In this document: in pieces, positions 26,301 to 37,159 of the stretch
Numbering within the stretch: the first letter of the stretch is position 1
Layout: the number at the start of each line of letters is the position of its first letter
Source of the DNA: Ciona intestinalis
Lineage: Eukaryota > Chordata > Ascidiacea > Phlebobranchia > Cionidae
Direction: 5' to 3'
NCBI RefSeq assembly: GCF_000224145.3
Contig: NC_020169.2
Span: 4,633,464 to 4,697,463 of the forward strand
Length of the DNA stretch: 64,000 nucleotides
Notes under the pieces: generated by a model
What the model saw: the letters and a program-made list of their open reading frames with translations, nothing else
The model's database searches: none
Told to the model about the DNA's origin: nothing
Translations under genes and position numbers: made by a program

Positions 26301-26509
26301 AAGTTATGTGTTTTTGTTATTATCCTGGAAATCTGGTTCAATATACTATGTGTAAACAATATATCAATGGCTCATCTGGTATAAAAAACGTATAGTGTAT
26401 TTCCAACGTTTCGTCTGCCATACGGCAAGACTTCATCAGGGAAATAATGCCTGGTAGCACAAGTTATGTGTTTTTGTATTATCCTGGAAATCTGGTTCAA
26501 TATACTACA
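26301..26509 (-). mobile_element. Hammerhead-bearing direct-repeat element (160-bp monomer plus partial second copy)
   Basis: A block of about 47 bases starting aagttatgtgtttttgt occurs at 26301-26347 and again at 26461-26507, exactly 160 bases apart, so one monomer and the start of a second are present. The hammerhead-like motif lies between the two blocks on the minus strand. Tandem units with hammerhead motifs are known from Penelope-like retroelements and related non-autonomous repeats. Assigning this copy to that group is inference; no reverse transcriptase is visible. Confidence 0.6.
26399..26445 (-). ncRNA. Hammerhead ribozyme motif (minimal type I form)
   Basis: On the minus strand the parts occur in the right order. 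Stem I strand attticc-type sequence is ATTTCC (26445-26440), core CTGATGA (26439-26433), an extra A, stem II GTCTTGCC-GTAT-GGCAGAC (seven pairs, one bulge), core GAAA (26412-26409), and ACGT as a loopless stem III. The cleavage triplet GTT follows, and GGAAAT (26404-26399) closes stem I with six perfect pairs. The palindromic two-pair stem III is the form described as active as a dimer in retroelement hammerheads. The extra A after CTGATGA may weaken activity. Confidence 0.7.
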
Positions 26510-26600
26510 GCTAGTGTTTTGATTGTCAGACACACCAGAATACTTTAAATCACACTCAGAGATATTAATAAATAGAAAGGCATAAATGTAATTGTGTTTT

Positions 26601-27610
26601 TCAAACTACACCTGATCCAGCACTCATTGTGTTTGACAAATCTGGTTGCATTATTGCTGAAAGCAACCAAGTGCTACTGAGTATTACTTGGGGGTGTTTA
26701 ATACAAGCAGTAATATAATTGTCAACGTACTTTCAGTTGAGGTTTGAGGTTTATTTGATTCGGTTGAATTTCCATTTGAATTCGTTGTCACAGAGTCGCG
26801 AGATTTTTCATCCTGCCATATTAACAAGGAGTCCATTGAACTGTCGTCTATATCAGCTGGACTAGGGGCAGAGGAGGGTGTACTGGTGTTGGTACGACCT
26901 GTGGAAGATGAATGAATGGAACTATTTATTCTCACGTAGTAGGATATTGACTTTGGTTTTAACACAAGTGTTTTTTGTTTCATACACCTCATGTCCGCTT
27001 ACGAGTAACGGTGTATGCAACTTTAGGTGACTATTTTTTTTAGCTATGTGCTTTTGTGAAAGCGTTAGGCAAGTAAAGTATATATACTAGTCACATAAGA
27101 AAGTGACCAAGTATATTCATTTAAGAAAATTATGTTTGACATAACTTACTATTCTCATTAATTAATAATACGTCTGGGTTTTTCGGAGGATTTTCGGGGA
27201 TTTTTGGTGGTTCTGCATTTTCTTGCAGTTCGTTTTCTTTAACCACCGAGTCTGGCATTGGAACCCATTTATATATTCTTAGTGAAGAATCAGCAATTGA
27301 AACCCATTTCTTTTCCCTGAAAGTTAAAAATATATGGGTTAGTTGGATTGGGTGTTTAAGAATATACACTAAAAAGGAAAAGGAATATATCTATACAAAA
27401 TATATAGGCACGAAAACTAAACACATCTTTAAACTTATTTAAAACTAATTACTGCATAATGCATACCTCATAACTGATAAGACAAATTTTCATTGGTATA
27501 AAAGTAAAACATTACCATCGTCGTACTTTCTCCAGTACAGTCATAGCTCGCTTAATGTCATCTTTTGCCCGACTTCTAGTTTCTGCCCTTGCTGATCGCC
27601 CAGTTGACAT
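26601..27610 (-). CDS. BCL7: BCL7 family protein (SWI/SNF-associated), 4 exons
   Basis: BCL7 proteins are small accessory subunits of mammalian-type BAF chromatin remodellers. Exons on the minus strand: 27516-27610, 27150-27316, 26731-26898, 26601-26656; 161 aa. The conserved N-terminal BCL7 block is clear: [36 protein letters not shown] and [13 protein letters not shown] within residues 1 to about 56. The rest is low complexity (Ser/Thr/Pro/Asn) with an acidic [10 protein letters not shown] stretch. The short last intron (74 bases) is inferred from phase and from a polar tail ending SGSGVV. Without it the frame stops at 26684 with a hydrophobic tail ([13 protein letters not shown]), which looks like intron sequence. 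Three vertebrate paralogues exist; I cannot say which is closest. Confidence 0.88.
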
Positions 27611-28161
27611 TTTATTCAATTTACTTCAAATTGTCGAAACCAAACTCCTATAGACAGCCAAACCCTTTGTTGAGAAAACATGTAACTATCGTATGAACAC
27701 ATCTTACAGAAGTTAAATATATATGGTGGCCTATACTCAGCCAAAAAAACTCCTTTTACCACTGTTTTATACTTAAGACACAAACAAACGTTTAAAATTA
27801 ATATTTTACTATAAAAACCGAAGTTTTTTGAACCAACAAATTTCATTACACAAAGCACAACAGAAGTAGACAAAACTTTATGCTGGCCGCCAGGATTCGC
27901 CTTTTTCTCTTTTTTCCGAGAGCGACACATGACGTCAGTACAACGTATTCTTATCCATATAGTGGTTATGCATATGCTTGCTACTGCGGTAAAATCGTAG
28001 TGCAAAGTAAATACAAACTTAACATTAATGTTCTGTGATTTCTTCGGAAGTTGCCTTGGGAACATGTTTCCGGCCGTACTTAAAGTTTAAGCTTCTTTAC
28101 AAGAAGAAGAAATTAAAACGAGAAATAAAACGGGAACACATTTTTACATACCAGCGTTAAT
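27611..28161. other. Region upstream of BCL7
   Basis: AT-rich, with one TGACGTCA palindrome at 27930. It must hold the BCL7 promoter, but no TATA box is evident. A 149-codon minus-strand frame crosses it and shows no family features. Confidence 0.4.
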
Positions 28162-29517
28162 TGCTCCTAACCCGCTCTTCAATAATTATTATTATTCCAC
28201 GCTTTTTACACATCGCCCTACCAAGTTGCAACACGATAGTATTGCAAGACGTGGCAGTTCAGATGAAGCAGCTTTGAGTTAACTCGGTTTTGCATCAGAT
28301 TTGGATTATACTATACATGCTACTATACAAGACTGAAGTAAGGTATTGGTTTTTAACTAGTTTTGTTTACTTTATACAACAGCTATACTGCAGTTACTAC
28401 ATTATTTGCCTAACTTATTATTAGAACTATATTTATAATTTTTAATAGTATGTTGTGCCTTTCGTTTAATATAGGTAACCGTACTTCATTTTCACGAGTT
28501 ATGCGTGACGGTTTTTGTTCCGTAACCATATACGTCACTCGCGACATTGATGTCGTTTTTTTAACACTCGGTGCACAACGCGTTTGTTACGTTATTAAAA
28601 TCGCCGAATTATTCCGTTAGGTCGCAGGAGAACGACCTTCGTAATCGCTCGCGCTTTCAGCATTGCTGAACCACGCACACGTACCAGCAAACTTCGGTTT
28701 CTTCTGTACACGATTGCGTTTCGCGACGTTTGTTTCATGGGGCCCCATGCGCGTTTTGCGTCGACGCAAGGCAGATTATATATATATACATGTTCTAATT
28801 ATATTTGCGGTTACCTGCGAAGCAAGAAGATTAAAGAACTGGTAAAGTATAATCACATTTGGCATTATTACGTACATCAGATATTTTCTAGATATCGGCG
28901 ATGTGACGTCACGAAGTGGTGATAACGCGAAAGAAGAACCCACTTTGTAAGTTTTGTGTGTTTTTATACCTACTTATTTTAACAAGACAATGTTTAATTA
29001 TTCATTTTATTCTAGAAATGGCATTTGACGTCACAGAGGTCCAGTAAAACGTTGCACAAACAAGAAAGAAGGTAATTTTAACCTAATAGTTTATAAACCG
29101 AAAATTAGCAATTTTATTCTTTCAGTCAAGACGACAAATAAAGCTGAAGGAGAAAAAGCGCAAGGTATAGTATATATTGTACTTTTTGTAAATATTGCTT
29201 AACGGAAATATAATAGCGCGGGGGAAGATGGGACACCTTTAGCACGCAATATCCAGATATCCTAATGGTATTTTAAACAATTACATTGATATGTTGAAGT
29301 CGTGAAGATACGGTTTTATATTTCTTTGAATTTTCATTGTGTGCTTCTGAATTGGACGGAAAAATAGAATAAACAGGTGTCCTATCTGCCCCCATCCTAC
29401 TATATGACTTCTTTATATATTATAAAATTGGAATTTGCTAAAGGAAAAAATAGGAAATAAATTTATAAAGATTGGAATGTAAGCGACACATTTGAATAAT
29501 ATGAAGTAACCCTATAC
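28162..29517 (+). repeat. Segmental duplication, copy 1 (ends at assembly gap)
   Basis: Nearly identical to 30038-31400, from tgctcctaacccgctcttca to aagtaaccctatac. A few substitutions and small indels are visible, such as an 8-base insertion in copy 2 after tgcctaac. Both copies contain the same MITE, so the duplication is younger than that insertion. Copy 1 breaks off exactly at the run of Ns. Confidence 0.95.
29209..29404 (+). mobile_element. MITE (family A) inside duplication copy 1
   Basis: Left end taatagcgcgggggaagatg, then gggacacctttagcacgca, then gaagatacggttttatattt, and ends ggtgtcctatctgcccccat with cctactata. It lies in a putative intron. Confidence 0.8.
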
Positions 29518-29567
29518 NNNNNNNNNNNNNNNNNNNNNNNNNNNNNNNNNNNNNNNNNNNNNNNNNN
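29518..29567. other. Assembly gap (50 N)
   Basis: Fifty unknown bases, a placeholder length. The gap falls where copy 1 should continue into the last putative exon of the duplicated gene. Confidence 0.99.
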
Positions 29568-30037
29568 CGCGCATCTCCAATGTCGGCAAAGGAGAGAGCA
29601 TGATACACTCTCTCTCATTCGCGGGTCGTTCCCGTTTACTATTGTAGTCAATGGAGTCGATAACGTTTTATGTAGTTTTTCTTCGTTTTTTGACTTAATT
29701 TAAAGTTATAGTGTAAAACAACTATTTTCTAATATACATATTATTCTTACAAATCGTTTGTTTAAAATTTTTAACTAATTTTTTTAAATAATTAAATTTC
29801 CTAAACAAGTGGTAAACTGTAAGCGTTACCCTACTAAATAACTAAACTGGCCTAATAAACTTGAATAGTTGGTATAGTTTTTAAAATAAACAGGTAAAAC
29901 CTTCCAAAAATACTATGCGCCTATCTTTTACAATGGAGACGAAGGAAAATGGGGACAGAGTTGGCGGTCACGTGAATAGAAAAAAGAATATATCACGGTT
30001 TTGGGCAGTTGCGCGTTCTACTCCTTTTTTATTTCTG
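29568..30037. other. Unique sequence between the duplication copies
   Basis: Begins after the gap with GC-richer sequence (cgcgcatctccaatgtcggc), then is AT-rich. It does not match either copy and has no recognised gene. Confidence 0.5.
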
Positions 30038-31400
30038 TGCTCCTAACCCGCTCTTCAATAATTATTATTATTCCACGCTTTTTACACATCGTCCTTCCAA
30101 GTTGCAACACGATAGTATTGCAGGACGTGGCAGTTCAGATGAAGCAGCTTTGAGTTAACTCGGTTTTGCATCAGATTTGGATTATACTATACATGCCACT
30201 ATACAAGACTGAAGTAAGGTATTGGTTTTTAACTAGTTTTGTTTACTTTATACAACAGCTATACTGCAGTTACTACATTATTTGCCTAACGCCCTAACTT
30301 ATTATTAGAACTATATTTATAATTTTTAATAGTATGTTGTGCCTTTCGTTTAATATAGGTAACCGTACTTCATTTTCACGAGGTATGCGTGACGGTTTTT
30401 GTTCCGTAACCATATACGTCACTCGCGACGTTGATATCGTTTTTAACAATCGGTGCACAACGCGTTTGTTACGTTATTAAAATCGCCGAATTATTCCGTT
30501 ACGTCAGTGGAAGGACGACCTCCGTGATCGCTCGCGCTTTCAGCATTGCTAAACCACGCACACGCACCAGCGAACTTCGGTTTCTTCTGTACACGATTGC
30601 GTTTCGCGACGTTTGTTTCATGGGGCCCCATGCCCGTTTTGCGTCGACGCAAGGCAGATTATATATATATACATGTTCTAATTATATTTGCGGTTACCTG
30701 CGAAGCAAGAAGATTAAAGAACTGGTAAAGTATAATCACATTTGGCATTATTACGTACATCAGATATTTTCTAGATATCAGCGATGTGACGTCACAAAGT
30801 GGTGATAACGCGAAAGAAGAACCCACTTTGTAAGTTTTGTGTGTTTTTATACCTACTTATTTTAACAAGACAATGTTTAATTATTCATTTTATTCTAGAA
30901 ATGGCATTTGACGTCACAGAGGTCCAGTAAAACGTTGCACAAACAAGAAAGAAGGTAATTTTAACCTAATAGTTTATAAACCGAAAATTAGCAATTTTAT
31001 TGTTTCAGTGAAGACGACAAATAAAGCTGAAGGAGAAAAAGCGCAAGGTATAGTATATATTGTACTTTTTGTAAATATTGCTTAACGGAAATATAATAGC
31101 GCGGGGGAAGATGGGACACCTTTAGCACGCAATATCCAGATATCCTAATGGTATTTTAAACAATTACATTGATATGTTGAAGTCGTGAAGATACGGTTTT
31201 ATATTTCTTTGAATTTTCATTGTGTGCTTCTGAATTGGACGGAAAAATAGAATAAACAGGTGTCCTATCTGCCCCCATCCTACTATATGACTTCTTTATA
31301 TATTATAAAATTGGAATTTGCTAAAGGAAAAAATAGGAAATAAATTTATAAAGATTGGAATGTAAGCGACACATTTGAATAATATGAAGTAACCCTATAC
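30038..31400 (+). repeat. Segmental duplication, copy 2
   Basis: Near-identical partner of 28162-29517. Unlike copy 1, it runs on without a break into a splice acceptor and an open last exon (31415-31452). Confidence 0.95.
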
Positions 31401-31452
31401 GTTTTATATTGCAGACGAAGAACAGAAACAAAAGACGAAATGCGAAGGATAA
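30787..31452 (+). CDS. Putative small spliced gene in the duplicated unit (3' part)
   Basis: No family recognised. Consensus splice sites suggest exons ending at 30829, then 30920-30954 (or from 30899), 31009-31047 and 31415-31452. With the 30920 acceptor one frame stays open across all joins and encodes a Lys/Glu-rich tail: GDNAKEEPT, KRCTNKKEVKTTNKAEGEKAQ and DEEQKQKTKCEG, then stop. No in-frame ATG was found in the first exon, so the 5' end is unknown, and a non-coding transcript is possible. Copy 1 has the same exons up to the assembly gap. A 124-codon frame at 30431-30805 overlaps but is broken in copy 1. Confidence 0.3.
31092..31287 (+). mobile_element. MITE (family A) inside duplication copy 2
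   Basis: Same element at the same position as the copy at 29209, carried along by the duplication. Confidence 0.8.
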
Positions 31453-32401
31453 ATGGTTTGGGGCTTGAGGTTGGAGTTGTGTGCTATGTTTGCTCTGTGT
31501 ATGGCGCGTATATGTATGTTGGCTGGTCTACTCCCACATTCCTGCTGGACCTAATGTTGCCAGCTACTTTTGTCAGTCACTACATGGTGCATTTTGCACG
31601 TCATTGAAATATATACAATGAAACTATCGCGAACATCTTGTTGGATCGGATTTTGTGTGTGTTATTGTGTTTCTTCTGCAAAGGTTGAAATTTTTAGAGA
31701 TTCTGTACTGTCCGAATCGCTTAATAAGAACGACATGTTGGTACACAAATACTAGCGCTATTGAAACATGCAGTAAAACATATGCGCATAAACTTTATCA
31801 ACTTTAAAATATATATAATACAACACATAGTAATTTTTATATTAAAACGTCATAGCGTGATTGGGACGATGGCCACGTCACAATTACACTATGACGTCGA
31901 TACGGTGGGTTAGAGCATTGTCATGACCCTGTGTTCGGTGCGGTTATGTCAGTCTTGATTGAGTTACTTAACGGTCAGACTGTTGCGTGGACTTCGCCGC
32001 CAGTGATGCAACGCTCGATTTTAGGTCACTGCCAATGCGGTTCGTAACAACCTGACGCAGTTTTGTAACGATTGATGCGGTGCGTATAACAACCGAACGT
32101 TATTATATTGCGTGAAGATGTAACGAGGGTATCGCTGTACCAACATGGCGACTTAACAGGTGATTGGGAAATGCGGTACCGTTGTGAACATAGACACTTT
32201 GTGGTCGGACATTTAATATGGTGTACACTGCAGGTGATTATCCTTCAGGATTTGAACCATATTTTTCCTGTAGATATTTTAATGAATATGTCCGCTTTCT
32301 TGTCTTTCTGCTGCATGTTTTATTGATGCCTTTAAAATATAATTAAACTAAAACGCAATTAAGCATCTTTATTATTAACTGTATACGATTTGTAATGATG
32401 G

Positions 32402-32582
32402 TATAGTAGGGAAGAAGATATTTTTCGTACCATTTGGTAGAAAACAAAGAACATTTAAAGAAATATAAAACCGTATTCAAACGACTCCCATATAATTAAC
32501 CGTTGTTAATTGTTTATAACCCATCAAGATATATTTGGAGATTATGTGCCAAAGATGTCCTGTCTTCCCGACCGTACTATAT
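32402..32582 (-). mobile_element. MITE (family A)
   Basis: Reads tatagtagggaagaagat, then ccatttggtagaaaacaaag, then ccgttgttaattgtttataa, then gtgccaaagatgtcctgtct, and ends ccgtactata. Confidence 0.75.
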
Positions 32583-32854
32583 ACTAAATTCGCGGACACA
32601 ATAATGCTGATTTGTAAGTTATCCCGCATTGGGGCAGTATAGAGATGCGTTAGATTGATTTCGCGCTTTGTGTAAACCCGCCTTGATAAACAAATTGTCG
32701 GCACCTCTCGCAGGAGAAAAACAAGTTCTGGGGGTAGGAATAAAGTTTTCGAACTCTCAAAGCTGCTGCAAAGGGGAACTCCCATGTCGGTCAAATTCGT
32801 AGACATTAATTATTAAATGAATATTTTGTCCCCTGTTTAGCAATAATTCTATAA

Positions 32855-32960
32855 TTTATGGGGTGAAGTTCTAAGATTTAGACCAGATTTGGCCCGTTAC
32901 CCCTAAATACATACACACACATTACCAATCTGTTGTTTCTGATACTTTTACAGAACTCTG
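32855..32960 (+). repeat. SINE-like fragment
   Basis: Contains ggtgaagttctaagatttag and gaccagatttggcccgttac, matching the ggatttaggccagagtttgccc phrase of the intronic family copies. Confidence 0.4.
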
Positions 32961-33200
32961 CCACACTGACCCTAAACTTTAAGCTGCAAGCAACAGCATA
33001 GTGTGTATCATATACAAGTGTATTTATGTTTAACAATACAAGAAGAATAAACATGACGAGATGCAAAACTAAACAGTTTGGTTTTACTTGAACAATGTTT
33101 TCTTACGGATAAGATGGTATAAAATTCAGTAATTCACTTTGAATAAACTGGAAAATTTCAAGCAAATGCTTTGTTACCAGGTATTTAAAACCTGTGTGTA

Positions 33201-33472
33201 TTTTATAAAGGTTATAGTTTGGGAAAAATGCGGTCAAATTTACAAAGCTACCTTAAAAATGATAAATGTGTTGCAAACAAAATGAACGGCGGATATATCA
33301 CAGCAATATTTTCTTGATGACATTTGTAAATTTAGGTTTTATAAAGGTTATAGTTTGAGAAAAATGCGGTCAAATTTACAAAGCTACCTTAAAAATGATA
33401 AATGTGTTGCAAACAAAATGAACAGCGGATATATCACAGCAATATTTTCTTGATGACATTTGTAAATTTAGG
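33201..33472. repeat. Tandem duplication, two 136-bp units, over the 3' end of MRPL46
   Basis: Units 33201-33336 and 33337-33472 are almost identical (two substitutions seen). The second unit contains the last 13 codons and the stop of MRPL46. The first repeats those codons in the 3' flank. Confidence 0.93.
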
Positions 33473-36099
33473 TTTTGTAAAACTTTTAAGTTCGTCTTTC
33501 GTAAGCCATGCATGTTGCAACACTTTATCCTCGCATAGCTTGGTAGGAAATGTAAATTTAGAGTCTTTTATAAAAACTCTGGGTAGATATGCGTTGTAGA
33601 TGAACAGTTTTGCTCCGACCAGGGAATTCTCGCGTGCGTCTTTTGGGAATTTATATTTATAAAACCCTGACGGGCCATTTGAGATGAACGCCGCACCAAC
33701 GTCTGTCCCACAGTGAGATATTAACGCTCTTTCAGCACACTAAAGAGAAAAGATACGTTTAATAGCTTGCGGGAAGTAATAGACATAAAATAAACCAGTT
33801 ACATATGATACAAAAATAAAACAGAAGTGCTTTTAGTACATTAGCCTTAATCATATTAAGTTTTGTGTTATACTTTAGCTCAGGACTTATTTTTGTTAGT
33901 GATTAAACTTTGTTAGTGTAGTCAAACTATCGAAGAAAGAACCAAGTTTATGTCAAACAGGTGCAAATTGAAAAAAAACAAAAAACAGACAGCGCAGTAA
34001 ACACTGTTGGGCATGTTGTAAGGTAGTATGAGGTCACACCAACCATGTACCAATGACAACAAGGTCAATTGTTACAAAACAATCGGACACAAATGGAAAC
34101 AATCAATCACCTCAAGTGACAGCATAATGCAGTTTGTAATTTAAACATGAACACGGCCTGAGCTGCTTTAATAATACTGAAGAGCTTTTAGCATGAATTA
34201 ATGTTTTTATGCATAATGATTTGCAGATGTTTTTATGCATTGCATAAGTAGTGCACAGTACACTGCAAAGTCGTCTATTTATAGAGCATATCATGTAATG
34301 CTTTATGTGTAATGCATCCTGTTATACTTCAGTTTATACCACCCTATTCACAATTATATAACTTGCAACACTTATCTCATAGCAGTTTACCACAACAGTT
34401 TAATTTAATACAACATTTTGGAGTCAAGCTTGTATTTTAATACCATTGCCTATGTTAGTATGACCTATTTACATCAACATATAGCTTATGCATATCAGCA
34501 TATGCTTATATAAGTGTGACAACTATACCTAGTTATATAACAGACAACGTTGTTATCAACACTACCTGTGTTGTCAATTAATTCAAGCAATGCAATTATA
34601 TAATGTTAAACTCCGTTACCTGTGTTATAAGTTATTTTAAGCAGTGCAATTAATTAATGTTAAACTTGTTTACCTCTCTAAGTGTTTCTTCTTTAGACCA
34701 AGGTTCAACCGGTAACATCCAAACATTATCCTTGCCCAGCTTTTGTTGCGTCACCATCACCAGTGTTTCGTTTGGTTGTCGATTTATATTTGTTCGGTCA
34801 GAATCTTCAATGGCTGTAAAAACAAAGAATTAAATTAATAATTAGGACTTACATATATTATGTTATATGCTAAGCCATTGGATTAAACACATTTATTAGC
34901 TGGATTTGGCTTGGTTAATCACTGGATCAGAAAAGTGATTTGCAAACCATGTTTCCCATGTGAATCTTGTGTAAATAGAACACATAGCCACACGATTGTA
35001 ACAGTGCATAAGTTAACACAGGGGCATACTATCTATTTCCCACAATTTAAACCAGATAATCTAACTAAACTAAGCACATACTGCTAGCATAGGTTAATTT
35101 AATTACAAATATACAACAAACTATTTTTTTAAAATGTTAATTTACTAATTGTTTCATTTTCTTCATAGAACTGTTGTGCCTCCAATTCATTCATTTCTTC
35201 AATATCTTGGTTGGCAACTTTAAAATCCATATCTTCTGGATTCTTTTCACCACTCTGTAACAAAATGAAAATGGTAATTGTTGAAGTAGGCTATAGGACA
35301 AGTTTGTAAATTGTAAGTTAACTATGGTCTAACCAGTCAAACAACGACTTAAAAAATAGCACCCCTAGAATTTTAACTCGGCAACTTAAGATTATGTATA
35401 CAAAAACCTAAAATATTTCAAATGTTATGGATTTTTGTCCTTTAAAAATTGTAAATCTCAATATTTAAAGTAGATTACCTCTATGTCTCTAATAAGGTTA
35501 GCTTGTCTGTTTTTCTCAACTTCCCAGTCGCTTAAAACACTTCTTTCATATTCGTTTAAATCGCTGAGCTCAGCATATTTTTTTTCTATTTCTTCGAGTT
35601 CTGTTGTTAAGATTGGAAGACGAATCTAAAAACAAAATAATAAAAGTTATTTTTTGTTTTACAGGAACAGTAACATGCATTATCACCCATAACAGTTTAA
35701 CATACTGCATAATTTTTAACCCTAGAGGATTTTTCACAAGTATCACAGATTTTTAAGTTTCTATTCTATCTATGGTTTTGCTGTAACAATGGGAAACATA
35801 GAGGTAATGTCAACAAGTATACATTTATAACCTACAGCAAATACATTGGACAGTATTTGTTTGCAAATAAAACCCATAGTAATACAGGTTATCTCTAAAA
35901 CTATTACCAAACAAACAGCTGCGCATATTTTCCATGGAGAGGGATCTCTGTTTGCTGAGAGTGTTTCCACATCCAAGTCACATGAACGATTTGGTTGTGT
36001 AGTTAGCGCTCTTTTTGGAATCTTCGTTTGTTTGATAGAGTTGAAGAAACATGGGTAAAATCTGCCATGTAGTACACTGGAACATTTCGAAACATTCAT
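33434..36099 (-). CDS. MRPL46: Mitochondrial large-ribosomal-subunit protein mL46, 5 exons
   Basis: A component of the mitochondrial 39S ribosomal subunit with a Nudix-like fold. Minus-strand exons: 35908-36099, 35479-35625, 35146-35254, 34674-34813, 33434-33739. Phases agree and give 297 aa (human 279). The first exon is basic and Ser-rich, fitting a mitochondrial targeting sequence, and ends SPWKICAAVCL like human SPWRLLGALCL. The next exon has ELEEIEKKYAELSDL. The Nudix-like part has LVMVTQQKLGKDNVWMLP and KEETLRECAERAL. The last exon has SGFYKYKFP, LVGAKLFIYNAYL and WLTKDELKSFTKPKF. It lies downstream of DNAI1 on the same strand, about 1.06 kb after the DNAI1 stop. The last codons sit in a fresh tandem duplication. 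Confidence 0.95.
34564..34680 (-). repeat. Degenerate tandem repeat, 54-bp unit, next to an MRPL46 donor site
   Basis: Two units beginning acctgtgtt lie at 34564 and 34618, and a third partial start lies at the real donor (34672). On the minus strand each unit start reads like a splice donor (ag|gta). Confidence 0.6.
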
Positions 36100-37159
36100 A
36101 TCTAGAGTAATAGTTTAAACAGACATAATACAAAACACACAAGACCTGAAAACAAGTTACAAGTATAGGTCAACATAGTATACTTAAAATAAATGGCACA
36201 AATATGTTTGATTACATTGCATAGCTCTGAATTTGTACGTCCGATGTACTTTTTTCATAACAACGGTGTCACGTTAAAGTGTCTTGAAGCTGGTCCCACT
36301 AATTCATCGTAGCTCATTCGTTGTGCTTGTTTCTCGTATTCCCAACAACACGTAACTTTAGGTAGCACTCAATGTATTCCGTTTACTTCACTATGGTATT
36401 TTTTACATCTTTGTTTACTACCCATCACAACACTACGACAGACATAACGATACGGCGACACAGCCTCTAGCCCTCTACCTTAATAAAATCTCACCCGTAA
36501 ATAACTTGACTTTCGGCGTAATTTGTAAAATCTGACTCAGCTATATCGTCAATAATTCGTATCGTTACAAAACTCATTCGCATTCTTTAAATACCTGACA
36601 CGTTTCCACGTGTTACGCAGACACAAATGTTCGTAAGATCTGCATCGGTCAGTAGACAGATCGCTGCAAAACTCGTTATGTTGTTGCTAAGGGAAAGGTT
36701 GCCACTACGGGAAAATGTGTTACGTAAGGTCGGTGCGGTTACTAAGTTGTGCGTTTTCAGGGGTGTAGACAAGTTAAAAAATTAGCCTGTCACATTGAAT
36801 TCATTTAAAACACAGTTTGGGACTTAGGTCATACTTTGTAAGCTTGTACGTAGTTTCTGTTATGTAATAGTAATATTAGTTTAAATTTTGCGCGGAAAAC
36901 CTGTCTGTACACTGATATCTGAAATCTTTTACAAAACGTTTTTTCAATTTTATTTAGAAATAACAGATTTAAAACGAAAAAACAGCAATACAAGTATATA
37001 TATGTAATGTTCAAAAACCCATAGAACTTCAACAGAGTGCTGATTCTCAAAAGTATTTTCCTATTCGATCATATACACAATACTCTTGCTTCTCATTTGT
37101 ATTTTAATAAAATATGCATTTGTGGTCAAAACCACAGCGTATGTAATGACTTGTGCTAC
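36100..37159. other. Spacer between DNAI1 and MRPL46
   Basis: AT-rich, with a few GC-richer stretches near 36290-36740. It should contain the DNAI1 3' UTR and the MRPL46 promoter. I see no gene and no clear core promoter element. Confidence 0.4.

Larger units (their letters stand above)
23510..26600. other. Intergenic region between FoxB and BCL7
   Basis: The two genes converge here. The region holds the FoxB 3' UTR, two family A MITEs, a GC-rich box gcagcgccaccttgcgg at 25821-25837, and the hammerhead-bearing element near 26301-26509. I see no other gene. Confidence 0.6.
31453..33200. other. Intergenic region before MRPL46 3' end
   Basis: No gene recognised. It contains one reverse-orientation family A MITE (32402-32582) and a SINE-like fragment (about 32855-32960). 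Confidence 0.5.

Noticed and set aside
26684-26730. Read-through end of BCL7 exon 3
   Set aside because: It gives a hydrophobic tail ([13 protein letters not shown]) unlike the rest. A gtacgt donor and a downstream ctttcag acceptor keep the frame and give a polar end.
27616-28065. 149-codon minus-strand frame upstream of BCL7
   Set aside because: Low-complexity hydrophobic and basic mix, no recognisable motif, and it lies in the expected BCL7 promoter.
30431-30805. 124-codon frame in duplication copy 2
   Set aside because: The near-identical copy 1 has an in-frame stop at the matching place, so the frame is not maintained.
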